DNA of 64,000 nucleotides from Paenibacillus sp. FSL R5-0623 (GCF_037974265.1 NZ_CP150233.1:5270001-5334000), one strand, 5' to 3'. Positions 24,404 to 34,623 are shown, numbered from the stretch's first letter. Numbers and translations are program-made. The notes: a model not told the origin generated them from the letters alone.

Positions 24404-24415
24404 CTTACAGGCTCC

Positions 24416-26593
24416 TTACTGCATAATCCGATGCACCGAATAGACATCTTTCACACGTTTGATCCGTTCTACAACGGATTGCAGATGATCCGTATTACGA
24501 ATCAGAATTGTGACGTGCACCAATGCTAATTTATTTTTGTCCGTCCGTCCTGTAACGGCAGATATATTGGTTTTACTTTCGGATACAGCCTGAAGTACCT
24601 CGTTGAGCAAGCCATTCCGATCATGGCCTGTAATTTCAATATCCACACTGTAACTTGCTTCGATATTCTCTTCCCACTCGACCTCAATAACACGTGCTGC
24701 TTCTTCACCGTCTGCACTTGTCGGGATATTCGGACAGTCACTACGGTGTACGGAAACGCCCCGTCCGCGTGTAACGTATCCGATAATGTCATCTCCAGGT
24801 ACAGGATTACAGCATCTTGCGAATCGAACAAGCAGATTATCGATGCCTTTGACACGAATACCGTTGGTTGGTCGATTTCTGCGCTCAGGTGCAGGTTTCA
24901 GCTCGCGCATCTCAGAATTTAATTCCAGCAAACTGGACTCTTCCTGCTCTTTACGCAGTTTTTCGGTTGCTTTGGTTACAATCTGTGCAGCAGTAATCCC
25001 ACCAAATCCAACAGCCGCAAGCATGTCATCAATATCATTAAACGCATATTTTTTGGCAGCTTCCATCAACTTGTCATCCGTCATCCACGCAGAAGGATCA
25101 AGCCCCATGCGTTTCAGTTCACGCTCACAGCTCTCCCGACCTTTTACAACGTTTTCTTCACGGCGTTCCTTCTTGAACCATTGCTTGATCTTCGCTCGTG
25201 CATGAGAAGATTTCGCAATTTTCATCCAGTCCTGGCTCGGTCCGTAAGAATGTTTAGACGTCAAAATTTCGATGATATCACCTGTCTTCAGATGATAATC
25301 GAGCGGAACAATCCGACCGTTTACTTTGGCGCCAATGGTCCGATTACCAACCTCTGTATGGATTCGATAAGCAAAATCCAAAGGAACAGAGCCAATCGGC
25401 AATTCAATGACTTCTCCTTTTGGCGTAAATACAAATACCAGATCCGAGAAGAAATCCATTTTGAGTGACTCTACGAATTCTGATGCATCCTGTGCTTCGT
25501 TTTGAAGTTCAAGAATTTCACGGAAGAACGTAATCTTATCTTCAAAATGATTTCCGTTCGCAGCGCCTTCTTTGTAGGCCCAGTGGGCAGCAATACCAAA
25601 TTCAGCAGTCCGGTGCATATCCCATGTCCGGATCTGTACTTCCGTTGGTTCGCCATTGGGACCAACTACCGTTGTATGCAGCGATTGATACATGTTCGCC
25701 TTCGGCATCGCAATGTAGTCTTTGAAGCGTCCAGGCATCGGTTTCCATAGCGTGTGTATAATTCCCAGGGTAGCATAACAATCCTTGATATTATCCACAA
25801 TAATACGAATGGCAAGCAGATCGTAAATTTCGTTAAACTGCTTGTTTTTGGTGGTCATTTTCTTGAACACGCTGTAGATATGTTTCGGACGTCCCGAAAG
25901 GTCTGCCTGAATTCCCATCTCATCGAGCTTGTTCGTAATTCCATCCATAACCGTATCAATATATTGCTCCCGTTCCGCACGTTTTTTGTGCATCAGGTTT
26001 GCAATTCGGTAATACTGCTGCGGATTCAAATAACGGAGGGCGATGTCCTCCATTTCCCATTTGATTGCAGAGATACCCAAACGGTTTGCAATCGGACAGA
26101 AAATTTCCAGCGTCTCATATGAAATCCGGCGCTGGCTTTCTTCCGACTGAAACTTGAGTGTCCGCATATTATGCAGACGGTCAGCCAATTTAATCACGAT
26201 GACACGGATGTCCTGCGCCATGGCGATGAACATTTTGCGGTAGTTCTCGTTCTGCTGTTCTTCCTTGGAGCGAAACTGAATACGTTCCAGCTTCGTCAAG
26301 CCGTCAACAAGCATGGCACACGTATTGCCGAAATGATTGCGGATCTCTTCAAGTGAGACCGTAGTATCCTCTACTACATCATGAAGAAGCGCTGCTATTA
26401 TGGAGATGGTGTCCATCTGCATGTTCACAACAATGTCGGCAACCGCAAGCGGATGCAGAATATACGGTTCTCCCGATTTTCGCGTCTGTCCATGGTGGGC
26501 CTGATCAGCAAATTCGTAAGCTTCTCGTATGCGCACCAGATCGGGTTCTTTGATATATGCCCCGGCCTTCTCGAGTAATTGCTCTATGCCCAT
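24416..26593 (-). CDS. rel: Bifunctional (p)ppGpp synthetase/hydrolase Rel
   Basis: Rel makes and degrades the alarmone (p)ppGpp during amino-acid starvation. The 725-residue protein has the HD hydrolase domain (HHGQTRKSGEPYILHP, then LLHDVVEDT with His71-Asp72), the synthetase domain (about 200-330, including YHSLHT-like YQSLHTTVVGPNG), TGS (about 390-450) and the C-terminal ACT domain. The intact HD pair argues for a bifunctional enzyme rather than synthetase-only RelA. It is a single large gene upstream of dtd. Confidence 0.97.
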   Translation of the reverse strand: MGIEQLLEKAGAYIKEPDLVRIREAYEFADQAHHGQTRKSGEPYILHPLAVADIVVNMQMDTISIIAALLHDVVEDTTVSLEEIRNHFGNTCAMLVDGLTKLERIQFRSKEEQQNENYRKMFIAMAQDIRVIVIKLADRLHNMRTLKFQSEESQRRISYETLEIFCPIANRLGISAIKWEMEDIALRYLNPQQYYRIANLMHKKRAEREQYIDTVMDGITNKLDEMGIQADLSGRPKHIYSVFKKMTTKNKQFNEIYDLLAIRIIVDNIKDCYATLGIIHTLWKPMPGRFKDYIAMPKANMYQSLHTTVVGPNGEPTEVQIRTWDMHRTAEFGIAAHWAYKEGAANGNHFEDKITFFREILELQNEAQDASEFVESLKMDFFSDLVFVFTPKGEVIELPIGSVPLDFAYRIHTEVGNRTIGAKVNGRIVPLDYHLKTGDIIEILTSKHSYGPSQDWMKIAKSSHARAKIKQWFKKERREENVVKGRESCERELKRMGLDPSAWMTDDKLMEAAKKYAFNDIDDMLAAVGFGGITAAQIVTKATEKLRKEQEESSLLELNSEMRELKPAPERRNRPTNGIRVKGIDNLLVRFARCCNPVPGDDIIGYVTRGRGVSVHRSDCPNIPTSADGEEAARVIEVEWEENIEASYSVDIEITGHDRNGLLNEVLQAVSESKTNISAVTGRTDKNKLALVHVTILIRNTDHLQSVVERIKRVKDVYSVHRIMQ

Positions 26594-26626
26594 TCTGATC
26601 TGTTCCGTGTCCTTTCTATACCAAAT

Positions 26627-26660
26627 GGAACCCGTGACAGTGCTGCAACACAGGTTCCCC
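26627..26660 (-). repeat. Inverted repeat in the rel 5' leader
   Basis: On the minus strand GGGAACC-T-GTG pairs with CAC-G-GGTTCC around TTGCAGCACTGT. It is not followed by a T-run. It lies about 35 bases before the rel start. Confidence 0.45.
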
Positions 26661-26900
26661 GTAAAAGTAATTTCCTATAATTATGACGCTTCGCCCGTTT
26701 CCCGTCAACTGCTGACGAATAAGAGCACTTATCCAATTTTTATATTGGTGATCTGAATTACTTCTAACCCGTTTCCCTATGACTCACAGGGGATTGGATG
26801 TATTTCTTATTTTCTTATGTATTATTGCCGTTATTTGCTGAAATAGAAGGAAAATTCATGAAAATATAAATTCCATGGCTCTGCTACGTCAAAAATGTTA

Positions 26901-26929
26901 TTGCTTAATTAAGAGAAACTCTGTAATCT
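26901..26929 (+). promoter_or_regulatory. Sigma-A promoter of uraA
   Basis: TTGCTT (26901-26906) and TAATCT (26924-26929) are spaced by 17 bases, about 40 bases before the gene. Confidence 0.5.
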
Positions 26930-26967
26930 ATTGAAAGTTTGTGTTTCGGAAAAGGAGATGAAATTCA

Positions 26968-28284
26968 TTGCAACGCGAAATTCAGGTTAATCAAAAGATG
27001 CCACTCGGCTCAGGTTCACTGCTTAGCCTTCAGCATTTGTTCGCCATGTTTGGCAGCACGGTGCTTGTACCGAACCTGTTCGGTGTCGACCCTAGTATGA
27101 TATTGCTGATGAACGGAATTGGAACCCTGCTGTACATACTAATGTGTAAAGGAAAAATCCCCGCCTATTTGGGTTCCAGCTTTGCTTTTATTGCTCCTGT
27201 AACATCAGTGTTAAAAACACATCCAGAGAACGGCTACTCCATGGCTCTTGGCGCCTTTATCATAACAGGTATTGTTTTCTGCCTGGTAGCTCTCATTGTG
27301 AAATATGCGGGAACAGGCTGGATTAACGTGGTATTCCCACCAGCAGTTATGGGTGCCATCGTTGCTTTGATCGGTCTGGAGCTTGTACCTGTTGCAGCTG
27401 GTATGGCCGGATTGATTAATTCCGATCCGCTAGCTAATCCCAACTGGGTTCCTCAGGCGAAACCTATTATACTCTCCATGGCCACGCTTGGGATCACTGT
27501 CATTGGTGCCGTAACATTCCGTGGATTCCCCAAAATCATTCATATTCTAATCGGTATCGTAGTGGGTTATATCCTTGGTTATTCTATGGGTCTGGTTGAT
27601 AAACAGGCTATTGGAAATGCTGATTTCCTCTCACTACCAACCGTAACCACTCCTACATTTGACTGGTCTGTTGTCTTTACCATTTTACCTGTAGCACTCG
27701 TGGTTATTGTAGAACATATTGGACATTTACTTGTAACGAGCAGCATTGTAGGCAAAGATCTATCCAAAGACCCTGGCCTCCATCGTTCCCTGCTTGGAAA
27801 CGGCGTATCTACCATATTGTCCGGCTTTGTAGGATCTACTCCCAATACAACCTATGGTGAGAACATCGGTGTTATGGCACTGACTCGTGTCTACTCCACA
27901 TATGTCATTGGTGGTGCAGCAGTTATTGCAATCGTACTCTCCTTCTCAGGAACATTTTCGGCGCTTGTAGCCAACATTCCTGTACCCGTTATGGGCGGCG
28001 TATCCCTGCTCCTGTTCGGGGTAATTGCAGCCTCCGGTCTGCGTATTCTGGTTGAACAGAAAGTTGACTTTGCCAAACCAACCAATCTGATTCTCACTAC
28101 ACTTGTACTGGTCATCGGACTGAGTGGTACAGAAGTTATCTTCTATGGCGTTCATCTGAAAGGGATGGCACTCGCAACCATCGTTGGAATCCTGATGAGC
28201 TTATTGTTCAAGTTGTTTGAAGTGCTGGGTTGGTTGAATGAAGACTCCAGAAAACAGCCTATTACTGAAAAAACATCTGATTAA
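26968..28284 (+). CDS. uraA: Uracil permease, NCS2 family
   Basis: A 438-residue transporter that closely follows the E. coli UraA pattern: LSLQHLFAMFGSTVLVP (about 20-36), KGKIPAYLGSSFAFIAPV, FGSTPNTTYGENIGVMA-like GSTPNTTYGENIGVMALTR and the glutamate in VEHIGH. It moves uracil with protons. I accept the TTG start at 26968, with AAAGGAG about ten bases before it; the first ATG is ten codons inside. It is monocistronic with its own promoter and terminator. Confidence 0.93.
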   Translation: MQREIQVNQKMPLGSGSLLSLQHLFAMFGSTVLVPNLFGVDPSMILLMNGIGTLLYILMCKGKIPAYLGSSFAFIAPVTSVLKTHPENGYSMALGAFIITGIVFCLVALIVKYAGTGWINVVFPPAVMGAIVALIGLELVPVAAGMAGLINSDPLANPNWVPQAKPIILSMATLGITVIGAVTFRGFPKIIHILIGIVVGYILGYSMGLVDKQAIGNADFLSLPTVTTPTFDWSVVFTILPVALVVIVEHIGHLLVTSSIVGKDLSKDPGLHRSLLGNGVSTILSGFVGSTPNTTYGENIGVMALTRVYSTYVIGGAAVIAIVLSFSGTFSALVANIPVPVMGGVSLLLFGVIAASGLRILVEQKVDFAKPTNLILTTLVLVIGLSGTEVIFYGVHLKGMALATIVGILMSLLFKLFEVLGWLNEDSRKQPITEKTSD

Positions 28285-28302
28285 TTTCCATCATATACAC
28301 AT

Positions 28303-28351
28303 CAAAAAGCCTGTTCTCCCTAACCTTACGGTTGGAAGAACAGGCTTTTTG
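28303..28351. terminator. Bidirectional terminator between uraA and apt
   Basis: AAAAAGCCTGTTCT pairs with AGAACAGGCTTTTT, with TAACC/GGTT inside. The genes converge here. Confidence 0.88.
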
Positions 28352-28439
28352 ATAATCATTAATGCTGTATATTATTTCCCGGGAAAAGGGAAAATCAATT
28401 CAGGTTTTAATCACAACACTCCAACTGGAGAATTTAAAC

Positions 28440-28955
28440 TTAGTAATTCATCAATGTGAATACATCGATTCTCTCTGGCAATTTAGCACGACCATTCAGA
28501 TCAGACAGTTCGATCAGGAAGGCAGCTCCGACAACGTTCCCACCCAATTGTTCAATCAAGTTGATGGAAGTTGCAATCGTTCCACCCGTTGCGAGCAGAT
28601 CATCTGCGATCAGGACATTTTGACCTTTTTCAATCGCATCTGTGTGCATCGCGAGTGTATCCTTGCCATACTCGAGATCATAACCAACTTCAATCGTCTC
28701 TCCAGGCAGTTTTCCACTTTTGCGAATCGGAGCAAAACCGACACCAAGAGCATATGCCAGAGGGGCGCCCACAACGAAACCACGTGCTTCAGGTCCAGCA
28801 ATAACGTCAATCTTGAGATCAGAAACCATCACTTTCAGTTCATTGATCGCATTGCGGTACATTTCTCCATCCTTCAACAATGTTGTAATGTCCTTAAAGC
28901 TGATTCCCGGTTGTGGAAAGTCAGGAATGACACGAATATAATCTTTAAAATCCAA
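28440..28955 (-). CDS. apt: Adenine phosphoribosyltransferase
   Basis: Apt salvages adenine to AMP with PRPP. The 171-residue protein contains VIAGPEARGF (51-60) and the PRPP loop VLIADDLLATGGT (114-126). The start codon is TTG, with AGGAGG eight bases upstream. It follows recJ by 37 bases on the same strand. Confidence 0.96.
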   Translation of the reverse strand: MDFKDYIRVIPDFPQPGISFKDITTLLKDGEMYRNAINELKVMVSDLKIDVIAGPEARGFVVGAPLAYALGVGFAPIRKSGKLPGETIEVGYDLEYGKDTLAMHTDAIEKGQNVLIADDLLATGGTIATSINLIEQLGGNVVGAAFLIELSDLNGRAKLPERIDVFTLMNY

Positions 28956-28992
28956 AATAATCTCCTCCTAAAATAAATACACAAACTTCCAT

Positions 28993-31401
28993 CTAAGATA
29001 CGCCCTTCATCCGGGATATCATCCATTGTGTCAGTTGCGGTGTGGCTGCATCCAACATCACCTGTTCTATCTCAGCCATATTTTCGAGCGCCTGATAGTG
29101 ACGTGAAGCGGTTAGTTCACGCTTAGGCGGGTTATCCACAAACGCAATTTTGCCGTTATCACGGGTAATGAAGGATAACTCTTCGAATACATCCAACATC
29201 ATCGTAATCATGCGCGGCGAACAACCACACTGACGACTGAGCACAGGAGTAATCTCTTGTTCCTCCACGGGTTCAGCTTTCCATTTCAACACCTGCATAT
29301 AAATACGCTTAAAGAGTTCTCTGGAAGGCATCTGAAGGCGATCTCGGCGGTTGCCTGATCCGTGCAGAAGGATGATATTCTCAGCTCCACTGAACAAAGC
29401 CAGCATGGCATCAAGTTGTTCCGGGGTTTCCGGCGTATCAAACACAAATAACGTCCGGACTTGTTCCTGTCCATAATGCTGTGCAGCAGCATTACACGGA
29501 AATAACCCGACCTTTCTATCATATACCCAAAGGCAAGGTTCATACAATGAATTTCCCTCGGAAACATCTGTTTCTTTCCGAACAATAGCACCAACAGAAC
29601 CTGATTTATATCGCAGATGTACCTCAAGTGAGCTCAAGAAATGCTTCATCGCATTTAATGGCTCGGCATTACCGCGCAAATCAAACACTTGAACCTGAGG
29701 AACATGAATGTCCTGAAGCATCAGTTGAGGTTTTCTCATCCCATTCCATTCATTGATGGACAGTTCTCCCATCACATCAATAACGGAACCTGGGAGAAGG
29801 AACTCTGCTAACGCTCCCTTACCAAAAGCAACGGTTTCCAGTTGCTGACCATCCTGTTCCAGAACCAATTTCAGATGGCGTTTCTCTCGTCCCATCGTTC
29901 TGGTTTCCTTCACAGTCACACTTCTCAATACAAACCGCGGCGAGGGATTGCTCATCCCGAAAGGCTGCAATCTGTCGATCTCCTGAATTACTTTCAGTGG
30001 AACATCACTGATTCTGCATTCATCATCCGCAAGACGCTGAGGTACAAAGTCTTCTTCGGTCAACACAGATGCAGCAAACTCATTCAAACCTGCCTCAAGT
30101 TCCTCCAACTGATCCCGATGCAGGGTCATACCTGCTGCAGCCGGATGCCCCCCGTAATGGTCCATGGTGTGTTTATTGACTGTGAGCGCCTGATAGATAT
30201 CCAACCCCTCAATGGAGCGCGCAGAGCCCTTGCAGACACCGGTCTCTGGATCGATCCCAAGGATAAGTGTAGGTCGGTAATAACGCTCCAGCAATTTGGA
30301 AGCCACAATACCAACCACTCCGACGTTCCAGCCCTCCCCAGCCAATACGATTACATCTGGAACGGATCCTGAACGAAGCTGTATCTTTTGTTCCAACTGT
30401 GCCGTTGCTTCTTGTAATATGCCCTCTACGACTTGCTGCCGCTCCCGATTCAATAGATCAAGCTGGCCGGCAAGCGTATGAGCTTCATCCAGATTCTCGG
30501 TGGTGAGAAGCGATACCGCTCTCCCGGCATGATCCAAACGTCCACTGGCATTAATACGAGGTGCCATGGCAAAGGCAATATTAATCGAAGTCACCTGACT
30601 CTGATCAACCCCACTGATTTCCAGCAATGCACTTACACCGGGCAGACGTGAACCACGCATCGATTCTATTCCATAACTGACAATAACCCGGTTCTCCCCT
30701 TCCAAAGGCATCAGATCGGCAACGGTACCAATGGCGGCAATCTCCATCCATTCACCGGGCACTTCCCCGATTAATGCCTGAGCGAGCTTCAAGGCTACTC
30801 CCGCTCCTGCCAAACCTTTAAAAGGATACGGACATCCCGGAAGTTTCGGATTAATAAGTGTAAAGGCTTCGGGCAAAATTTCAGGCGGCTCGTGGTGATC
30901 TGTCACAATGACTTCGATGCCCAGCGTTGCCGCATAGGCAATCTGTTCAACAGCACTGATTCCGGTGTCCACGGTAATAATCAATGAAACGCCTTGTTGA
31001 TGCGCCCAATCCAACGCATGGTTGTGCAATCCATACCCTTCATTCGAGCGATGAGGGATATATATATCGTACGAAGCCCCAAGATGACGCATCAAATGGA
31101 TCATGAGCGATGTGCTGGATACGCCATCGGCGTCATAATCCCCGTAAATCAAAATATGTTCTTCCCGCTCCAATGCCAGCTTGATTCGTGGCACAGCTTC
31201 ATTCATGCCGAGTAACAGATAGGGATCATGCATCTGATTCAGGTCAGGATGCAAAAAACGTTCTGCCTCATTCTCATTGTGCACTCCTCGACTCACAAGC
31301 AAACGTCCAACAAGGGGGGAAACGGAAAGCGCCTGCGAGAGTCCCGCAGCCGCCTCCAAATCGATATTCGGTGTATTCCACCGGTATTGCGAATAAAGCA
31401 A
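28993..31401 (-). CDS. recJ: Single-stranded-DNA-specific exonuclease RecJ
   Basis: RecJ degrades single-stranded DNA 5' to 3' in recombination and mismatch repair. The DHH phosphoesterase motifs are clear: GDYDADGVSST (87-97), TVDTGIS (143-149), VTDHHEPPE (167-175), and the DHHA1 motif GGHPAAAGMT near 430. At 802 residues it has the Bacillus-type C-terminal extension. The start is TTG 31401 with AAAGGAG eight bases upstream. Confidence 0.96.
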   Translation of the reverse strand: MLYSQYRWNTPNIDLEAAAGLSQALSVSPLVGRLLVSRGVHNENEAERFLHPDLNQMHDPYLLLGMNEAVPRIKLALEREEHILIYGDYDADGVSSTSLMIHLMRHLGASYDIYIPHRSNEGYGLHNHALDWAHQQGVSLIITVDTGISAVEQIAYAATLGIEVIVTDHHEPPEILPEAFTLINPKLPGCPYPFKGLAGAGVALKLAQALIGEVPGEWMEIAAIGTVADLMPLEGENRVIVSYGIESMRGSRLPGVSALLEISGVDQSQVTSINIAFAMAPRINASGRLDHAGRAVSLLTTENLDEAHTLAGQLDLLNRERQQVVEGILQEATAQLEQKIQLRSGSVPDVIVLAGEGWNVGVVGIVASKLLERYYRPTLILGIDPETGVCKGSARSIEGLDIYQALTVNKHTMDHYGGHPAAAGMTLHRDQLEELEAGLNEFAASVLTEEDFVPQRLADDECRISDVPLKVIQEIDRLQPFGMSNPSPRFVLRSVTVKETRTMGREKRHLKLVLEQDGQQLETVAFGKGALAEFLLPGSVIDVMGELSINEWNGMRKPQLMLQDIHVPQVQVFDLRGNAEPLNAMKHFLSSLEVHLRYKSGSVGAIVRKETDVSEGNSLYEPCLWVYDRKVGLFPCNAAAQHYGQEQVRTLFVFDTPETPEQLDAMLALFSGAENIILLHGSGNRRDRLQMPSRELFKRIYMQVLKWKAEPVEEQEITPVLSRQCGCSPRMITMMLDVFEELSFITRDNGKIAFVDNPPKRELTASRHYQALENMAEIEQVMLDAATPQLTQWMISRMKGVS

Positions 31402-31441
31402 TGATAACGCTCCTTTCCTGATCTACTGGACCCGCGCTTCA

Positions 31442-32401
31442 CTACTGAATTAATGTCGCTTCGTGATCGGGCAGTTCATGATTGGATTTATAGGGATAGC
31501 CTGGATCATAAGGTATCGCTTGAATCTGTACTTCTTTCACATGACTGAAACGGGTTAGCAGTAGTGTCTTGGCCCGATTTGCAATCTCCTGTGCTTCCAG
31601 TATCGAGATCCTTGGATTCACACTAATGACCAGCTCAATCGTAACGTCATGTTCCTGTTCACGTGCAACCAAATGCTCAATGGTAATGATGCCATATACC
31701 CGCTGTACGGTCTCTTTGAAATCTGAGGCTTCTTCCTGCTCCAGTTCCTGAACGAGTGAACCATAGACTGTGTCCACAATCATTCGGTAACCCTTGTGAA
31801 GCACAAAACAGGAAGCAATCAACGCAGCCGTGGGGTCCAGGTAGAGCAGCATACTCAAACCCGTCTCTTCACCAGCCATGGATCCTATAATGCCAATTAA
31901 CACGGTGAGCGAGCAATAGAGTGCACGGCGATGTTGCTGTGCATAGGCCAGCGCCTGAGACTGGTTTCGTTTACGGAAATATCTGTACTGAAATTGAAAA
32001 ATCGCTTCTTTCACAGCCAGAGCTGCAACAGCCACCAAAAGTACCGACTTGCCGGGTGCTTCCGGTTCACTTCCGGAGAGACTACCCAATGCGGAGATAG
32101 CAAGCTGTAATCCACCCATGAGGATCAGCACAGATAACAATACTGAGATTCCGGGTCTAGCAACACGTGAATGTTGTTTAAAGCGTTCCCTGCGAGCCTT
32201 GCTCTTATCGCGTACAGACTTGGAGGGAAAGAGACCAGCCAGGGCAGAACCAGCTTCAGAAGCAGAATACAAGCCGTCAGCGAGCAATGATTTGCTGTTT
32301 GCCATATAACCGACTCCCGCTTTGATCACCGCAAGTCCCATATTACCAGCAATACCGCTCCATGTGGCAGCCTGAGCAGATGGGATATGTTCTCTGGTCA
32401 T
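31442..32401 (-). CDS. Cation diffusion facilitator-like protein with altered metal site
   Basis: A 319-residue protein with the CDF arrangement: TM helices within about 15-205 and a cytoplasmic beta domain ending KEVQIQAIPYDPGYPY. The usual second-helix metal motif (A-D-x-x-H-x-x-x-D) reads ADGLYSASEA here (41-50), so the histidine is tyrosine and the aspartate is glutamate. It may bind a different ion, use other residues, or have lost transport. A TAAGGGGG ribosome site stands before the ATG. It lies between recJ and secF. Confidence 0.82.
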   Translation of the reverse strand: MTREHIPSAQAATWSGIAGNMGLAVIKAGVGYMANSKSLLADGLYSASEAGSALAGLFPSKSVRDKSKARRERFKQHSRVARPGISVLLSVLILMGGLQLAISALGSLSGSEPEAPGKSVLLVAVAALAVKEAIFQFQYRYFRKRNQSQALAYAQQHRRALYCSLTVLIGIIGSMAGEETGLSMLLYLDPTAALIASCFVLHKGYRMIVDTVYGSLVQELEQEEASDFKETVQRVYGIITIEHLVAREQEHDVTIELVISVNPRISILEAQEIANRAKTLLLTRFSHVKEVQIQAIPYDPGYPYKSNHELPDHEATLIQ

Positions 32402-32434
32402 GAATATTCCCCCTTAATTCTGTACATAAAGTTG

Positions 32435-32460
32435 CAAAACCGCGCCTGGCAGACGCGGCT
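32435..32460 (-). terminator. Terminator after secF
   Basis: On the minus strand GCCGCG-N9-CGCGG (CCGCG with CGCGG) is followed by TTTTGC. The stem is short but GC-rich. Confidence 0.6.
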
Positions 32461-32474
32461 TCACAATAAGATGT

Positions 32475-33383
32475 TTAGTTAGATTCTTTAGCTACTGTTT
32501 TTGGCTTATCCACTTGTTTACCTTTGAGCGTGAACCATAATGGAGCGGCGATATAGATTGAAGAATAGGCACCAAAGAATGTTCCGATCACCATCGCCAG
32601 AGAGAACATACGAATAGACTCTCCGCCAAAAATAAACAAACAGAGTGAAGCAATAAATACAGTAAATGTTGTATTCAGCGAGCGCGTCATCGTTTGGGCT
32701 AAACTCCGGTTGACCACTTCACGCAGATCAGCTTTCGTTGATTTTTTGGCGAAACGCAGATTCTCCCGAATCCGGTCAAAAATAACGATGGTATCGTTAA
32801 TCGAGAATCCGACAATGGTTAGTACCGCCGTAATAAAGGTCAGATTCACTTCAAGACGGAATATAGAAAATACACTTATAACTACGAAAGCATCATGGAA
32901 TATGGAAACAACCGCTGCCAAAGCGAATCGCCATTCGAATCGAATCGCAACATAGATCATGATTCCGATACTGGCAATCAGTACCGCATAGATCGCATTA
33001 CGCTCAAGCTCTTTGGCCATCTCTGGATCAACGGTATTCACTTCATAGGAAGCCGTCTCATCCAGGTTGCTAAATTCTTGCTTGAATTTGCTTTCTTGGT
33101 TTTCATCCAGTACGTTCGAGAATCGAACATTAACCCGATCAGATCCAGTCGTGATCTGAACTTCCTTTGTGTCAACACCCAGTTCATTCACGATTGGATT
33201 GATTTGCTCCGCTGTGATGGCTTTGGATACGGTGATATCCACATTTGATCCTGAACGGAAATCAACGGCGTAGTTCAATCCAAGTGAGAGCAAACTGATA
33301 ATCCCTACTACAGTCAAAATGATCGAGAATGTATAGGCAATTTTACTTCCTTTAATATAATCAAAATTCCAATTAAAGCGCAC
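32475..33383 (-). CDS. secF: Protein translocase subunit SecF
   Basis: SecF works with SecD to complete Sec-dependent export using the proton gradient. About 302 residues with six membrane helices; the large extracytoplasmic loop lies between helices 1 and 2 (about 45-125), and GFSINDTIVIFDRIRENLRF is the conserved helix-4/5 region. In B. subtilis secD and secF are fused; here they are separate and overlap. I prefer GTG 33383, ten bases after AAGGAG. The GTG at 33392 lies only one base from that site. Confidence 0.94.
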   Translation of the reverse strand: MRFNWNFDYIKGSKIAYTFSIILTVVGIISLLSLGLNYAVDFRSGSNVDITVSKAITAEQINPIVNELGVDTKEVQITTGSDRVNVRFSNVLDENQESKFKQEFSNLDETASYEVNTVDPEMAKELERNAIYAVLIASIGIMIYVAIRFEWRFALAAVVSIFHDAFVVISVFSIFRLEVNLTFITAVLTIVGFSINDTIVIFDRIRENLRFAKKSTKADLREVVNRSLAQTMTRSLNTTFTVFIASLCLFIFGGESIRMFSLAMVIGTFFGAYSSIYIAAPLWFTLKGKQVDKPKTVAKESN

Positions 33384-34623
33384 GAATTTCACTCTCCTTC
33401 ACTCCGAAGTACTTAGGCTTCTTCAACACGTTAGCCCGTACGAGCAGGGTCAACAGGAAGCGGGAGAAGAAAATATTCGTGATAATGCTGGTGACAATAT
33501 CAAAAATCAGCACGAGTGCAAACCCTTTAACCGCACCTGTACCTAGGAAGAACATAACAGCGGCTGCAATAATGGTTGTGACATTGGAGTCAATGATTGT
33601 ACGGAAGGAATGTTTACCACCCGCTTTAACCGATGACAAGATCGACTTACCACTGCGCATCTCTTCCTTGATCCGTTCGTACGTGATGATATTGGCATCC
33701 ACCGCCATCCCTATACCCAGGATAAACGCCGCAATACCTGGAAGGGTAAGCACAAATTCTCCTAAATAGAAGATTGCAAGTACCAGCCACGTATGTGTAA
33801 TCAAGGCAAAACTCGCGATAATACCAGGAATGCGATAAAGCCCAATCATGAACACTAGAATAATAACGGAACCAATCAATCCCGCTTTAATGGTCTGATC
33901 CAGAGAAAGCTTACCAAGTGTTGCACCAACACTTTGTGAATACTTCTCTGTAAGTTTCAGTGGCAATGCACCCAGGTTAATGGTGTCACGAAGCTGGTTT
34001 GCTTCGTCACGTGTGTAAGCACCCGAAATCTGAGCGGAACCATCTGTTAACTGTTGTCTAACGGTTGGAGCAGAGAGCAACTCATCGTCCAAATAAATGG
34101 CGAGAGGTTGTCCGATCAAACGTTTGGTAATCTCGGAAAATTTTGCTTTGTCTTTCACTTGAATGTCAATCATAGGCTCATTCAATTGAGTGAACACAAC
34201 TTTGGCTGCATTCTCAACAAATTCATTTCCGCGAAGCTCAATTTTGGTGTATTCGCCTTCCTTGTCGTTCTCAGCTTTACTACGGAAGGTCAGAACAGCC
34301 GGTTCTTTCATTTTGGCTCTAACTTCAGCCTCATCCGTAACCCCTGCCAACTTCAATCGAATCCGGTTGCTTCCTTCAGTGGTTACCTCCGGTTCGCTTG
34401 TTCCGAGCGCATTGGCGCGGCTTTCAAGGCTTTTGGCCGTTTGCACCAAAGATGCTTTGGTGACTTGTTGACCTGCTTCGAGCGGCTCTGCTTCATATAA
34501 GATCTCGTAGCCTCCCTTTAAATCAAGGCCCAAGCGTATATTTTTGAGCAGTTCCGGGCTTGTTCCCACCATTACCCCTGTGGTGACAAGCACGACCAGA
34601 ATGAAACTGATAATTCTTTTCAT
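33373..34623 (-). CDS. secD: Protein translocase subunit SecD
   Basis: A 416-residue SecD with the N-terminal LGLDLKGGYEILYE (about 32-45) in the first periplasmic domain, helices near 250-415 and ALITHTWLVLAIFYLG in the membrane part. AGGA sits before ATG 34623, where the first helix KRIISFILVVLVTTGVMVG begins; the longer frame adds 25 unsupported residues. Its end overlaps the secF start. Confidence 0.95.
   Translation of the reverse strand: MKRIISFILVVLVTTGVMVGTSPELLKNIRLGLDLKGGYEILYEAEPLEAGQQVTKASLVQTAKSLESRANALGTSEPEVTTEGSNRIRLKLAGVTDEAEVRAKMKEPAVLTFRSKAENDKEGEYTKIELRGNEFVENAAKVVFTQLNEPMIDIQVKDKAKFSEITKRLIGQPLAIYLDDELLSAPTVRQQLTDGSAQISGAYTRDEANQLRDTINLGALPLKLTEKYSQSVGATLGKLSLDQTIKAGLIGSVIILVFMIGLYRIPGIIASFALITHTWLVLAIFYLGEFVLTLPGIAAFILGIGMAVDANIITYERIKEEMRSGKSILSSVKAGGKHSFRTIIDSNVTTIIAAAVMFFLGTGAVKGFALVLIFDIVTSIITNIFFSRFLLTLLVRANVLKKPKYFGVKESEIRAL

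Larger units (their letters stand above)
26594..26967. other. Divergent rel/uraA intergenic region
   Basis: About 370 bases without a gene. It holds an inverted repeat in the rel leader (about 26627-26660), the uraA promoter (26901-26929) and AT-rich sequence. I did not recognise a PyrR-binding leader for uraA. Confidence 0.5.
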
